Positions 39,843 to 50,540 of a stretch of DNA of 64,000 nt are shown here, in pieces. Origin of the DNA: Macrobrachium rosenbergii (Eukaryota; Arthropoda; Malacostraca; Decapoda; Palaemonidae); NCBI RefSeq assembly GCF_040412425.1, contig NC_089756.1:8788726-8852725 (forward strand), read 5' to 3'. The notes under the pieces are model-generated. The model saw only the letters and a list, made by a program, of their open reading frames with translations, did not search any database and was not told the origin of the DNA. The translations under genes and the position numbers were made by a program. The number at the start of each line of letters is the position of its first letter. The first letter of the stretch is position 1.

Positions 39843-39974
39843 GACTTTTTTATCACACCGTGATTTATATACGATCATGAAGCTACAAATATCGCTTAAT
39901 ATCAAATCCACGCTACCTCGGCAATATCCCCGATGGGGAATTATCACCGAAGGGGAATTTATAAGTGATAAATG
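39843..39974 (-). mobile_element. Second SINE copy, lacking the tRNA-like head
   Basis: The 132 bp match 39492-39623 almost base for base. The tRNA-like head is missing and satellite sequence resumes directly at its 5' side (TTTCTGTTCTCTCACTGC). Confidence 0.87.
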
Positions 39975-42900
39975 TTTCTGTTCTCTCACTGCTATTTTGT
40001 TACAAGAATGCAGTCACTGGTGTTTCTGTTCTATCACTGCTATTTTGTTACAAGTACATAGTCATTGGTGTTTCTCTTCTCTCACTGCTATTTTATTATA
40101 AGTACGCAGTCATTGGTGTTCCTGTTCTATCATTGCTTTTTTGTTACACTTATGCAGTCATTGGTGTTTCTGTTCTATCACTGCTGCAAAAATGTAGTCA
40201 TTAGTGTTCCTGTTCTACCACTGCTATTTTCATTAAAGAACACAGTAATTGGTGTTCCTGTTCTATCACTGCTTTTATGTTACAAGAACGCAGCCATTGG
40301 TGTTTTTGTTCTATCACTGCTACGAGAATGCAGTCATTGGTGTTCCTGTTCTATCACTGCTATTTTGCAACAAGAACGCAGTCATTGCCGTTCCTGTTCT
40401 ATCACTGCTACAAGAACCCATCCATTGGTATACCTGTTCTGTCACTGCTATTTTGTTACAAGAATGCGGTCATTGGTGTTTCTGTTCTATCACTGCTACA
40501 AAAACGCAGTCAGAAATGTTCCTGTTTTATCACTGCTATTTTGCTTCAAGTACAAAGTTATTGGTGTTTCTATTCTATCACTGATATTTTGTTAAAAGAA
40601 TGCAGTCATTGGTGTTAATGTTCTAACACTGCTACAAGAACACAGTCATTGGTGATTCTGTTCTATCACTGCTATTTTGTTACCAGAACGCAGTCACTGG
40701 TGTTCCTGTTATATCACTACAATTTTGTTACAAGAACACGCTCAATGGTGTTTCTGTTCTGTCACTGCTACTGTTCTGTCACTGCTACAAGGACACAGTC
40801 AGTAGTGTTTCTGTTCTATCACTATTTTTTTTACAAAATCACAGTCATTGGTGTTTTCGTTTTATCACTGCTATTTTGTAACAAGAACTCAGTCATTGTT
40901 GTTCCTATTCTATCACTGCTAGTTTGTTACAAGTACGCAGTCACTGTTGTTTCTGTTCTATCACTGCTAAAGAACGCAGTCATTGGTGTTCCTTTTCTGT
41001 CGCTGTTTATTGTTACAAGACCACAGTCAATGGTGTTCCTGTTCTATCACTGCTATTTTGTTTTAAGACAGTCATTGGTGTTTATTTTCTATCACTGCTA
41101 CAAGAATGCAGTCATTGGTGTTTCTGTCTATCACTGCTATTTTGCTACAAGAGTGCAGTCATTGGTGTTCCTGTTCTATCACTGCTATGTTGCTACAAGA
41201 ACGCAGTCATTGGTGTTTCTATTCTATCACTGACAGATGAATGCAGTCATTGGTGTTCCTCTTCTATCATTCCTACCGAGAATGCAGTTATTGGTGTTTC
41301 TGTTCTATCACTTGCTATTCTGTTACAATAATGCAGTCACTTATGTTTGTTCTATTATTACTATCCTGTTACAAGAAAGCAATTATTGGTGTTTGTGTTC
41401 AATGGCTATTTTGTTACAAAAACGCAGTCATTGGTGATCCTGTTCTATCACTGCTATTTTGTTCCAAGAACGCAGTCACTGGTGTCCCATTCTATCACTG
41501 CTATTATGTTACAAGAACGCAGTTATTGGTGTTCCTGTTCTATCACTGCTATTTTGTAACAAGAACGTAATCATTGGTGTTCTTGTTCTATCCCTGCTAT
41601 TTTGTGACAAGATTCATGTCATTGGTGTTTCTGTTCTATCACTTTTATTTTGTTACAAGAATGCAGTCATTGGTGTTTCTGTTCTATCACTGCTATTTTG
41701 TTACAAGAACACAGTCATTGGTGTTCCTGTTCTATCACTGCTTCAAGAATGCAATCATTGGTGCTTCTGTTCTATCACTGCTATAAGAATGCAGTCATTG
41801 GTGCTTCTGTTTTATCACTGCTATAAGAACACAGTCATTGGCCTGTTCTAACACAGGTATTTTGTTACAAGAACGCAGTTATTGGTGCTTCTGTTCATCA
41901 CTGCTATTTTGTTACAAGATGCAGTCATTGATGTTTCTGTTATATAACTGCTGTTTTGTTACAAGAATGTAGTCACAGGTGTTCCTTTTCTATCTCTGCC
42001 AAAATAACGAAGTCATTGGTGTTCCTGCTCTATCATTGCTATTTTGCTACAAGAACATAGTCATTGGGGTTTCTGTTCTATCACTGCTACAAGGACGCAA
42101 TCATTGGTGTTTCTGCTTTACCACTGCTACAAGAACTCAGTCATTGGTGCTTCTGTTCTATCACAGCTATTTTGTTACAAGAACATAGTCACTGCTGTTC
42201 CTTTTCTATCATTGCTATTTCCTTACAAGAACGCAGTCATTGGTGTTTCTGTTCTATCACTGCTATTTGGTTACAAGAATGCAGTCATTGGTGTTCCTGT
42301 TCTATCACTGCTACAAGAACGCAGTCTTTGGTGTTCCTGTTCAATCACTGCTATTTTGCTACAAGAACGCAGCCATTGGTGCTTCTGTTCTTTCAATGCC
42401 ATTTTATTATAACAAATATTCATTGGTGTTCCTGTTCTATCACTGCTATTTTGTTACAACAAATAGTCATTGGTGTTCCTGTTCTATCGCTGCTACAAGA
42501 ACATAGTCATTGGTGTTTCTGTTCTATCACTGCTGTTTTCCTACAAGAATGCAGTCATTAGCATTTACGTTCTATCACTGCTACAAGAACGCAGTCATTG
42601 GTGTTCATGTTCTATCACTGCTACAAGAACAGTCATTGGTGTTTCTGTTCTATCACTGTTATTTTGTTACAAGAACGCAGTCATTGGTGTTCTTTTTCTA
42701 TCACTTCTATTTTATCACAAGCACGCAGTCATTGGTGCTCCTGTTCTATCATTATTATTTTGTTACAAGAACGCATTCATTGGTGCTCCTGTACTGTCAC
42801 TTCGATTTTGCTACAAGAATGCACTAGTTGGTTTTTCTGTTTTACTGCTCCTATTTGTTACAAGAACTCAGTCATTGGTGTTTCTGTTCTATCACTGCTA

Positions 42901-43794
42901 CAATAACTTAGTAACTGATGTTTCTGTTCTATCACTGATACAAGAACATAGTCATTGGTTTATCTGTCCTATCACCGCTATTTTGTTAAAAGAACGCAGT
43001 CATTGGTGTTCTCGTTCTATCACTGCAATCCGTTACATTAATGCATTCATTGGTGTTCCTGTTCTATCTCTGCTATTTTGTTACAAGAACGTAGTCATTG
43101 ATGTTCCTGTTCTATCACTGCTACAAGAACGCATTCATTGGTGTTTCTGCTCTATCACTGCTATTTTGCTACAGGAACACAGTCATTGGTGTTTCCGTTT
43201 TTCACTGCTACAAGAACACAGTCATTGGTGTTTCTGTTCTATCACTGATACAAGAACATAGTCATTGGTGATTCTGTTCTATCACTGGTATTTTGTTGCA
43301 AGAACGCAGTCATTGTTCTGTCACTGCAAGTTTGTTACAAGAACGCAGTCATTGGTGTTCTTGTTCTATCACTTCTATTTTGTTAAAAGAACGCAGTTAT
43401 CGGTTTTCATATTTTATCACTGCTTTTTTGTTACAGGAATGTAGTCATTGGTGTTTCTGCTCTATCACTGTTATTTTGTTGCAAGAATGTAGTCATTGGT
43501 ATTTCTGTTCTATCATTGCTATTTTGTTACAAGAATGCAGTTACTGGTGTTTCTGTTCTATCACTGCTACAAGAATGCAGTCATTGGTGTGTCTGTTCTA
43601 TCACTGCTATTGTGATGCAAGAACACAGTCATTGGTGTTTCTGTTCTGTCACTGCTATTTCGTTACAATAATGCAGAAATTGGTGTTTCTGTTCTATCAC
43701 TGCTACAAGAACAGTCATTGGTGTTCCTGTTCTATCACTGCTTTTTTGTTATCAGAACGCAGTCATTGGTGGTCCCATTCTAGTCATTAAATAC

Positions 43795-44190
43795 AAATTA
43801 CAAAAACATCGCCAATCATGTCTTTCAGTTCAAAAAATAGGAACAAGTCTACGCAAAAATCGAGAACTCAGGCAAGAAATCTTTGTCAGAGAGCAAATTC
43901 TCCATTCTTTCAGACAAAACGCTTTTCGCTTTTTATTGCGGCAGCTTGATTTTCATATCAGGACCATTATAATTATGAAAACCAGCTTAAAAACAATAAA
44001 CTCTCTTGACCTCACAAAATCTAAGCCTGTTGCTAAATCACGGGTAAATTTATAAATTTCCGTATCTTTTTTCTTCATTTTTTCGACGTTCATTTTCAAA
44101 CATTAGCAGATTTTTCGCTCATGTTTGTTTTAAACGAAGAGAAGAAATAAATAAAACAAATGGGCTGGCGAAGTGATTCAAAACAAGGTT
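43795..44190. other. No gene seen
   Basis: AT-rich right flank of the satellite. Confidence 0.6.
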
Positions 44191-44194
44191 GCGC

Positions 44195-44700
44195 AAAAAT
44201 TATCGCAAAAGAGCGATACTGACAATGATAAAAGACAGTGTACGCAATCGCAAATGAAGCGATACTGAAAAGCATCGCAAAAAAAGGGATACCTTTCGTA
44301 AAAACGTTACTGTAAGGAAAGGCAAAAACGCGATACTGATAGATATCGCAAAAAAGCGATACTGGAAGGTATCACACAAAAATCGATACTGGAAGGAAGG
44401 CATCGCAAAGAAAGCAATACTGAAAGGTACTGCATAGAAAGCGATACCAAAAGGTAATGTAAAGAAAGTCATACTTGCAGCTATTGCAAAAAAAATGTGA
44501 TATCTATAGGTACCACAAAAATAAAGTGACATTGAAAGGTATCATAAAATTATGCCAAAAGATATCATAGTCATACTCAGAGGTATCTCATAATGATTAC
44601 TTTTCTAATGATGCAGAGAGGCATAGCATAATGACATAAAAGTACCGCAAAGAGACACTACGACAATATAGCTAAAAGGTATCGCAAAACGACTAATTCA
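44195..44700. repeat. Degenerate minisatellite of palindromic 24-28 bp units
   Basis: The unit resembles GGTATCGCAAAAAAGCGATA then CTGAAA. TATCGC and GCGATA within it are complementary, so each unit can fold into a small hairpin. About 15-18 copies decay toward the right end. Confidence 0.82.
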
Positions 44701-45690
44701 AAATTCCGACCGTTCAATACACCTTTCCCGCCAGGATCACAAATAAAAGTCTAAATAAAACGATTACTCAGAGAAGTTACAAAATAAAGAGAAAACGGAA
44801 GGGTTGAATAACACAAGAACAAGCGACATTACAAAGAAAGCACAAAATTCAATTACAGTGAAAGGCGAGCCGAGGACAACGGCTCACGATAAGGCATGAA
44901 AGGAATTAAGAAGGCTAAAGGAAGGCTAAACACTTCGCAATTCTAAAAGGCGATAAAGCGAAAGATTGTCTGGTGAAAGTTGAGAGCACATTGACAACGA
45001 GGTAAGATTAGAAAAATAAAGTGAAGAATGTTTCAAAGGAAGTGGGATGAATAGAGCGGAAGGAGAAGAGAAATGGTGGTTCAGATAAGATGAGCTACGC
45101 AACAAGACCTGGAGAGAAGGGGGAATAATGTGGAAATTGAGAGAGACGCTAAAGAGAGAGAGAACAGCCGACTGAAAAATGCTCAGAGAAAGAACAGGGT
45201 ATGAGAATTATTCCGTGAGGTGGGCTGACAGTACAAATAAAAGCGAACACTAACAAATTACCGGTTAATAAAAAAACATATATAAATTTTAATTCTTAAA
45301 TATACATTAGAATATTTCATTATAAGTAACATTAAATAACTACATACAAAAAGGAAATGAAACACTAAAAATGACAATGAACAAACACCTTCGGATGATG
45401 ATAGAAAAACAAAAGGATGCAGCAAAGGCTTAAAAGGATTACGGAGGAGAGGGGATAACGGAATAAAAACGATGAAAAGGAACACTTAATAATGAGAGGA
45501 GACAAAATAATGAAATTAATGGAATTAACATAATGAAATTCAAATGTCCAAGAAAAAATGGCTTTCTACGAGCGCAATGTCTTTCTTTCATCACCAAACA
45601 TTTCACGCGTTATTCAAAAAGAAAATGTGACAGTTAATGGCTGTGCTGTTGTGTTGCTTTTCTCTACAGCTACACCCTTTGAAGGTATGT
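44701..45690. other. No gene seen
   Basis: A-rich sequence with no supported reading frame or RNA. Confidence 0.55.
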
Positions 45691-45691
45691 A

Positions 45692-45924
<233 letters not shown>

Positions 45925-47077
45925 TGTAAAGATTAAAAATAAGCTAAAAAGCACCCTCCTTTCTGCTTTGCTTGGCCGATAGATAGGCCTCTGTCTATTT
46001 TAACCTGTGAGAGGTAGTGAAATCTGGTTCGGGTTAGTTTCAAGCAGTAAATTCAGGGTTCTAAGGCACGCTCAGGAGATAATCTTAGCCTAGGGCAGTA
46101 ACTGGCTGGCACCCTTCTTTTGGTACAGGAGCTGTGACCCGGTCAGGCCATCGGCCCGCTACACCCGGCCAGAAGAAATATAAGGCCACAGCACCAGAAG
46201 TTCGCTCTCACACACAGTCCAGTCGCTAATGTAGGAGGTCATGAGTTCAGACACCCCTTTTCTCTTTCCCTCGTCGCCATGTGGAAGTAGCTGCCCTTGG
46301 CTTTGTACTCCAACCACGTGGCCAGTATCCATTGCAAGTGGAGAATTGCAAATCCCAGAACGAGAGGAAACTCAACTGCAGCCCTTCATCATCACAAGGG
46401 CGCCTTCCTTCCCACACCCGACCTACGACCCAAGAGTAGTTCCTTGGTGAGGGAGGCCTTTGTCTACACACACACACGTGAACCCTGGCAGAAGACGCGG
46501 AGAAGGACTTGGACGACGCTGGATGCAGACTTCAGCCTTATGCTCCTACTATGTGGTAAAGTACCCAGTAAGAGTTGCTTAGTCACGTTATGTTCGCCCT
46601 TGTGCATTTATTAAACTTCTGGGCCTGTAACTTGGTATTCCCTGAGCTTCTTGGTTCAATCCCGGCCCACGTGCTCACTGCCTTCTTGCTCTAAGTCACT
46701 GGTCAAGCCTCGAGGATGTCCTAGCGCCCTCAGAGCACTCTCGAGTAAAGCATTCCCCAAATTCCAGCCTTAGATTGTAACCTAGGTCCTCATATCGTTT
46801 CAGAAGGACGATCGTAGCAGAGTTCTCCTTGTTCCGTGTTCCTGGCATTCCCAAGCTTTTCCTCCCCCTACCCCACTCCCGCGGGAGGACTTCTGCAGCA
46901 GCAATTTAACGTGCATTAATTCATTTTCCCTTTGATCTTGTCTGTCATGTAAATATACCTATTTTTGTATCCACATGTTTCACGCACTTCCCTTTGAGAA
47001 AGAGCCCTCAGCTCCTGTATAACTCCTTTCACTTTCTTGTTTTGTGGAGACTTAAGAATTACCTGCACCAGGAAACA
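45925..47077 (+). repeat. 5' LTR
   Basis: Starts TGTAAAGATTA and ends CAGGAAACA. It matches the 3' LTR over its length. It lacks about 49 bp near its right end (between TTGTTTT and GTGGAGACTT) and about 5 bp near its left end. The solo LTR at 51822 keeps the right-end segment, so the loss happened in this copy. Confidence 0.9.
46177..46184 (+). promoter_or_regulatory. TATA-like box of the 5' LTR
   Basis: AATATAAG followed by GCC. The equivalent AATAAAAGGCC in the 3' LTR (50800) and CATAAAAGGCC in the solo LTR (52050) stay A/T-rich at the same place within conserved C/G-rich surroundings. A CACACACAGT sequence about 30 bp downstream could hold the start. The function is inferred. Confidence 0.55.
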
Positions 47078-47083
47078 TAAAAA

Positions 47084-47101
47084 TGGCGACCTAGCCAGTG
47101 A
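47084..47101 (+). promoter_or_regulatory. Primer-binding-site-like sequence
   Basis: TGGCGACCTAGCCAGTG begins six bases after the 5' LTR. TGG would pair with a tRNA CCA end, and CGACC suits tRNA-Arg type primers used by many arthropod LTR elements. Agreement beyond the first eight bases was not established. Confidence 0.65.
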
Positions 47102-48420
47102 TTCTCATAACGATTGCATCCCCCCCCCTCCACTTTTGCTGTGTTGCAATTTGTAAAATCAGCAATTAGCTCAGCTAAGCTGGATACGAGACAGAGTTAC
47201 GAACCTTTGAAAAGCCAGCGCAACAGGCCAAGGAAATTCTGCGTAAGTAAACTGTGCCTATTTAGCGTAGGACACTTTAGCAAACGTGACTAAACCTAAG
47301 AATTTTTTTCATAGTAGGGCGCATGTCAAAGGAAAACAAGAGAGAGGATTGCCGAAATTTAGCTTTTGAAAGCCTTTGCATGTGGCTTGCATGCCATTCA
47401 AGTAGGTTATTTAGGTGCTAACCCATTAAAGGAATAGTGCGCGTATTCCTCCTGTGAAAACTTGTGATTTGGAAATCGAATCCTTAAGTAGGCGCGAGAA
47501 ATCGACTGCAAACACGTGTTCGAAAGTCAGACTAGCATCGCTGACTCATTTTTACTCTCTCTCGTTTAGAAATAGGGCAAAATCGTATATTATGCTTGGC
47601 TAACGCAAAGGACTGATAGAGGTCAACAACCGTCGTTTCGTTCCCTCCTTTCGGGGAAGTACCAAGTCTGTTTACAAACATTAGCTTCATTCATTCATAC
47701 TTCGCAGACAGATAAACAGACTGGGAGGCAAACGGCCTACACCGACATTCGTAGCCCAGTTAGGAATGTGTGAAAATTTGTTTGTTTGATGTTACTTTGC
47801 TTTCCCTCGGCTCGCTCCACCAAATTGTTTGCATTATTGGGGGGTCTGACATTATATGCTCTGTATTGTTCTGTTTTTTTTGTGTTTTGTTTTGTGCTTT
47901 TACTACGGCTGTGTGTGTTGCCTATCTGTTATGAATCTGGGATTACCACCCACCTAATTGCCATTGAGAATAAAGCTTCTCCCATAAGTAAGTAAAACTA
48001 GCACTCTCACTAATCAGACCTCGTCTGTGTAGGAAATCTAGGGACCTATATATTCCAATCTTGTCCCCAAGTCAGCCCGTTTTGTCGTTACCTTCGGAGA
48101 CCAAACATTCGCTCATTATAGTCCCAAAATAAGCCTGTTTCGTTGGTAATTCAGGAGACCTATACATTCCAGTCTTGTCCCCAAGTCAGCCCGTTTTGTC
48201 GGTACCTTGGGAGACCAAACATTCGCTCATTATCGTCCCCAAATAAGCCCGTTTTGTCTGTAACTTGGGAAACCGGAGAATTTCCATTCCTAATTCCTCA
48301 CTGTAGCCTGCTGTGCCAGGGCGGGAGATCATTCATACATCCTTTGGGGAAAATTCCAAATTCCCACAGCTCTGGAAAATTAATTGTGTGTGTTACTTGC
48401 GTCCTCTCCCACCTGCAAAA
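47102..48420 (+). other. Untranslated leader of the LTR element
   Basis: About 1.3 kb without a convincing reading frame. It contains the tandem duplication listed separately. Confidence 0.6.
48035..48275 (+). repeat. Tandem duplication in the leader, period about 115 bp
   Basis: CTTGTCCCCAAGTCAGCCCG and ACCAAACATTCGCTCATTAT each occur twice at the same spacing, and CCCAAATAAGCCCG adds a third partial copy. Confidence 0.85.
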
Positions 48421-49633
48421 ATGTCGACAAGATCTCAGCAGAGCGAGGATTTCAAGTTCATGTCCTCCAGGAAGGAACTCGGCCTTTCCAGGAGAGAACT
48501 AAGAGACTGGGTACAGGAGAGGATGGATGCAATACAGGGAGAGAGACAGGCTCAGGAGAGACGAGAAGAAGCAGAGAGACAGGAACGAGAAGCAAAGAGA
48601 CGGGAACGAGAAGCAGAGAGACAGGCTCAAGAGAAACAGGAAGAAGCAGAGAGACAGGCTCAAGAGAAACGAGAAGAAGCAGAGAGACAGGTTCAAGAGA
48701 AACGAAAAGAAGCAGAGAGACAGGCTCAAGAGAAACGAGAAGAAGCAGAGAGACAGGCTCAAGAGAAACGAGAAGCAGCAGAAAGGGAAGAAAGGGACAA
48801 GCAGCGTGCCCATGAACTCGCACTGCTGCAACGGCGTGGCCCTTCGCCTCCACCTGCCACCCAGGGGATGAGTGCCTTCAGCCAGGCTTTCGCCTGCATG
48901 CCAAAATGGACAGAGGCCGAGCCCAAGGTGTGGCTCGACACCGCCGAGACAGTCTTAAAGGCCTGCCCCTGAGTGCAGCCGAACTCTCCCTGGTGTTGGG
49001 CAAGTTCCTTGGAGGGAAGGCCCTAATTGCCTACAAAGCTCTCCCGCTGGAGGAGCAAGAAAATTGGGATGTCATCCGCCAGACTATCGCCAAGGCATAC
49101 GAAATAACCCCTGAACACTGGAGGACGCGCTGGCGAGGGCAAGTTAAGGAAGCAAATCAGACCTGGGCAGACTGGGCCTACCAGTCCGAGCGCGTCCATG
49201 CCAAATGGTTTGAGTCCGTGGGGGTTACGACCCTCATCGAGGCAACTAAACATATGAAAATAGAGCACTCCCTACTCTACGCCCCACCAGCCCTCGCCAT
49301 GCACATCGCCGAGAAGGAGCTACGACGTTGGTGGAATGCTGTCGCATCGCCGACTCCTGGGATACTCATCACCCCCCGGAGAGCTCCCTGCAGCACAGAA
49401 TTAATCCACCCACCTGCCTTTCGGGTGCCCCTCCGCCAAAGAATGGGCAATCACAGAAACCCGTTGTGTGCGGGTTCTGTAGAAAGGTCGGGCATTCCAA
49501 AGAGCAATGCAGAAATAAATCCCCAGAGCCTCTTTCTCCCAGAGAACCAACTAATAAGCTTTTTTTTCTATTTGTTAATGAATCTCGAGTCACCAGACTC
49601 CTGCCCTTGCGAGTTTTAATGTTACCTTTTTAA
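48421..49633 (+). pseudogene. gag of the LTR retrotransposon, two frameshifts
   Basis: Gag would package the element RNA into particles. The start is the ATG at 48421 (MSTRSQQSEDFKF). Residues of about 40-125 form a highly charged coiled coil built from a 36-bp tandem repeat (EAERQAQEKREE units, about 48600-48780). A capsid-like part follows (PKWTEAEPKVWLDTAETVL, then LGKFLGGKALIAYKALPLEE and WADWAYQSERVHAKWFESVG), resembling gypsy-type gag. The zinc knuckle CGFCRKVGHSKEQC (C-x2-C-x4-H-x4-C, about 49469-49510) ends it. The first break is at a TGCCCCTGA sequence near 48965, where the next frame continues the homologous sequence; the second lies between 49320 and 49400. Without repair of both no full product is possible, unless the first is a programmed shift. 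Confidence 0.85.
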
Positions 49634-50528
49634 TACCAGCGGCGTGTCCCGCCCTTCAGTAAGAGGTCATGTCCTTCGCTTGTCATTTTGTTTAGTTTTC
49701 TTTTTTTTCTTTTTTTATGAGTTTTTTTTTTTTTTTGAGAAATCTATCCCTGTCCAATCCCCTTTCATTTGTTTATTTTCCCCATTCATGCTTTGAGCGA
49801 GTATCTATTTATAGCTTACACCTGAGTTGTAGGCCGTGGAAGTAAAAATTTAGCGTTGTTTAAGTTTAGCGAATTAAAACCCGCGAATAATCTCTTTGCC
49901 TCACTCGCTCACTCAGCAAGCTGTCAAACTCCTGTCACTTTCTGGAGATATTAGCTACTCATCGAGTTTATAAATAATTAATGTCCACCGATTGGAAAGA
50001 AGAATTGAATTTTGTTATTACAATTTTTAGTAAAGGGGATATCATTTAAAATCAACGCTGTATTGCCATTTATACCGCCTCTTCAAGGCACCACTAACCG
50101 CATGCATGTATTTCTAGCATAGCAGTAAGCAGTTAGTTGATTTACATGTTTTCATTTTACATCCTGCCTTTTATTTATTTAATTTTTTTTATTTTGTGAC
50201 TTTGAAGTGTTCTTTGTTTATTTTGTCGAGTGCCTTATTACCCTAAGTAAAGTAAAGCGAGTAAAGCATTTGTAAGGTTAGCACTTATGAAGTATTTCAG
50301 CAATAATTAGTTTCCAAGTAAGGGTACCTTTTTATAGTATGTTCTAAATGCACTCTGCACCCAGAGTAAACGTTCAGTTTGTCATTGATCAGTATTGCAG
50401 CAGAGTTTTGTAAATAAAGTAAAATAACAGTTGTAGCAAAGCAGAACCTAGAGTAAAGTCGAACGTTTTCTTCGCTCATTTTTGCTGTTATTGACATTCG
50501 CACCCGATTAAAGGTGCGAATGTCATCT
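49634..50528. other. Non-coding 3' internal part of the LTR element
   Basis: About 900 bp, T/A-rich, where a normal element would have pol. I see no reverse transcriptase or integrase motif in any frame. A 10-bp inverted repeat, CATTCGCACC and GGTGCGAATG (about 50493-50523), lies just before the purine tract. Confidence 0.75.
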
Positions 50529-50540
50529 TGCAGGGGGAGT
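50529..50540 (+). promoter_or_regulatory. Polypurine tract
   Basis: GCAGGGGGAGT lies directly against the TG that begins the 3' LTR, the position used to prime plus-strand DNA synthesis in LTR elements. Confidence 0.7.

Larger units (their letters stand above)
34135..43790. repeat. Satellite array of 48-bp and 40-bp units
   Basis: Roughly 200 tandem copies of a unit that reads TTTTGTTACAAGAACGCAG, then TCATTGGTGTTCCTGTTC, then TATCACTGCTA (48 bp). A second class lacks eight bases, so that CTGCTA joins CAAGAACG directly (40 bp). GTTTCTG and GTTCCTG variants alternate. The unit has no stop codon in any of the three plus-strand frames, and all minus-strand frames are closed in each unit. Long plus-strand open frames (up to 572 codons, 34400-36118) follow from this and switch between three unrelated peptide translations at each 40-bp unit. 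I therefore annotate it as satellite DNA, not as a repeat protein. Confidence 0.95.

Noticed and set aside
44195..44700. CRISPR-like look of evenly spaced palindromic repeats
   Set aside because: The units are contiguous and degenerate, with no unique spacers, and the DNA is eukaryotic in character.
46297..46614. 105-codon frame in the 5' LTR, recurring at 50922-51230 in the 3' LTR
   Set aside because: It is repeated only because the LTR is; the solo LTR does not keep it, and no domain is recognised.
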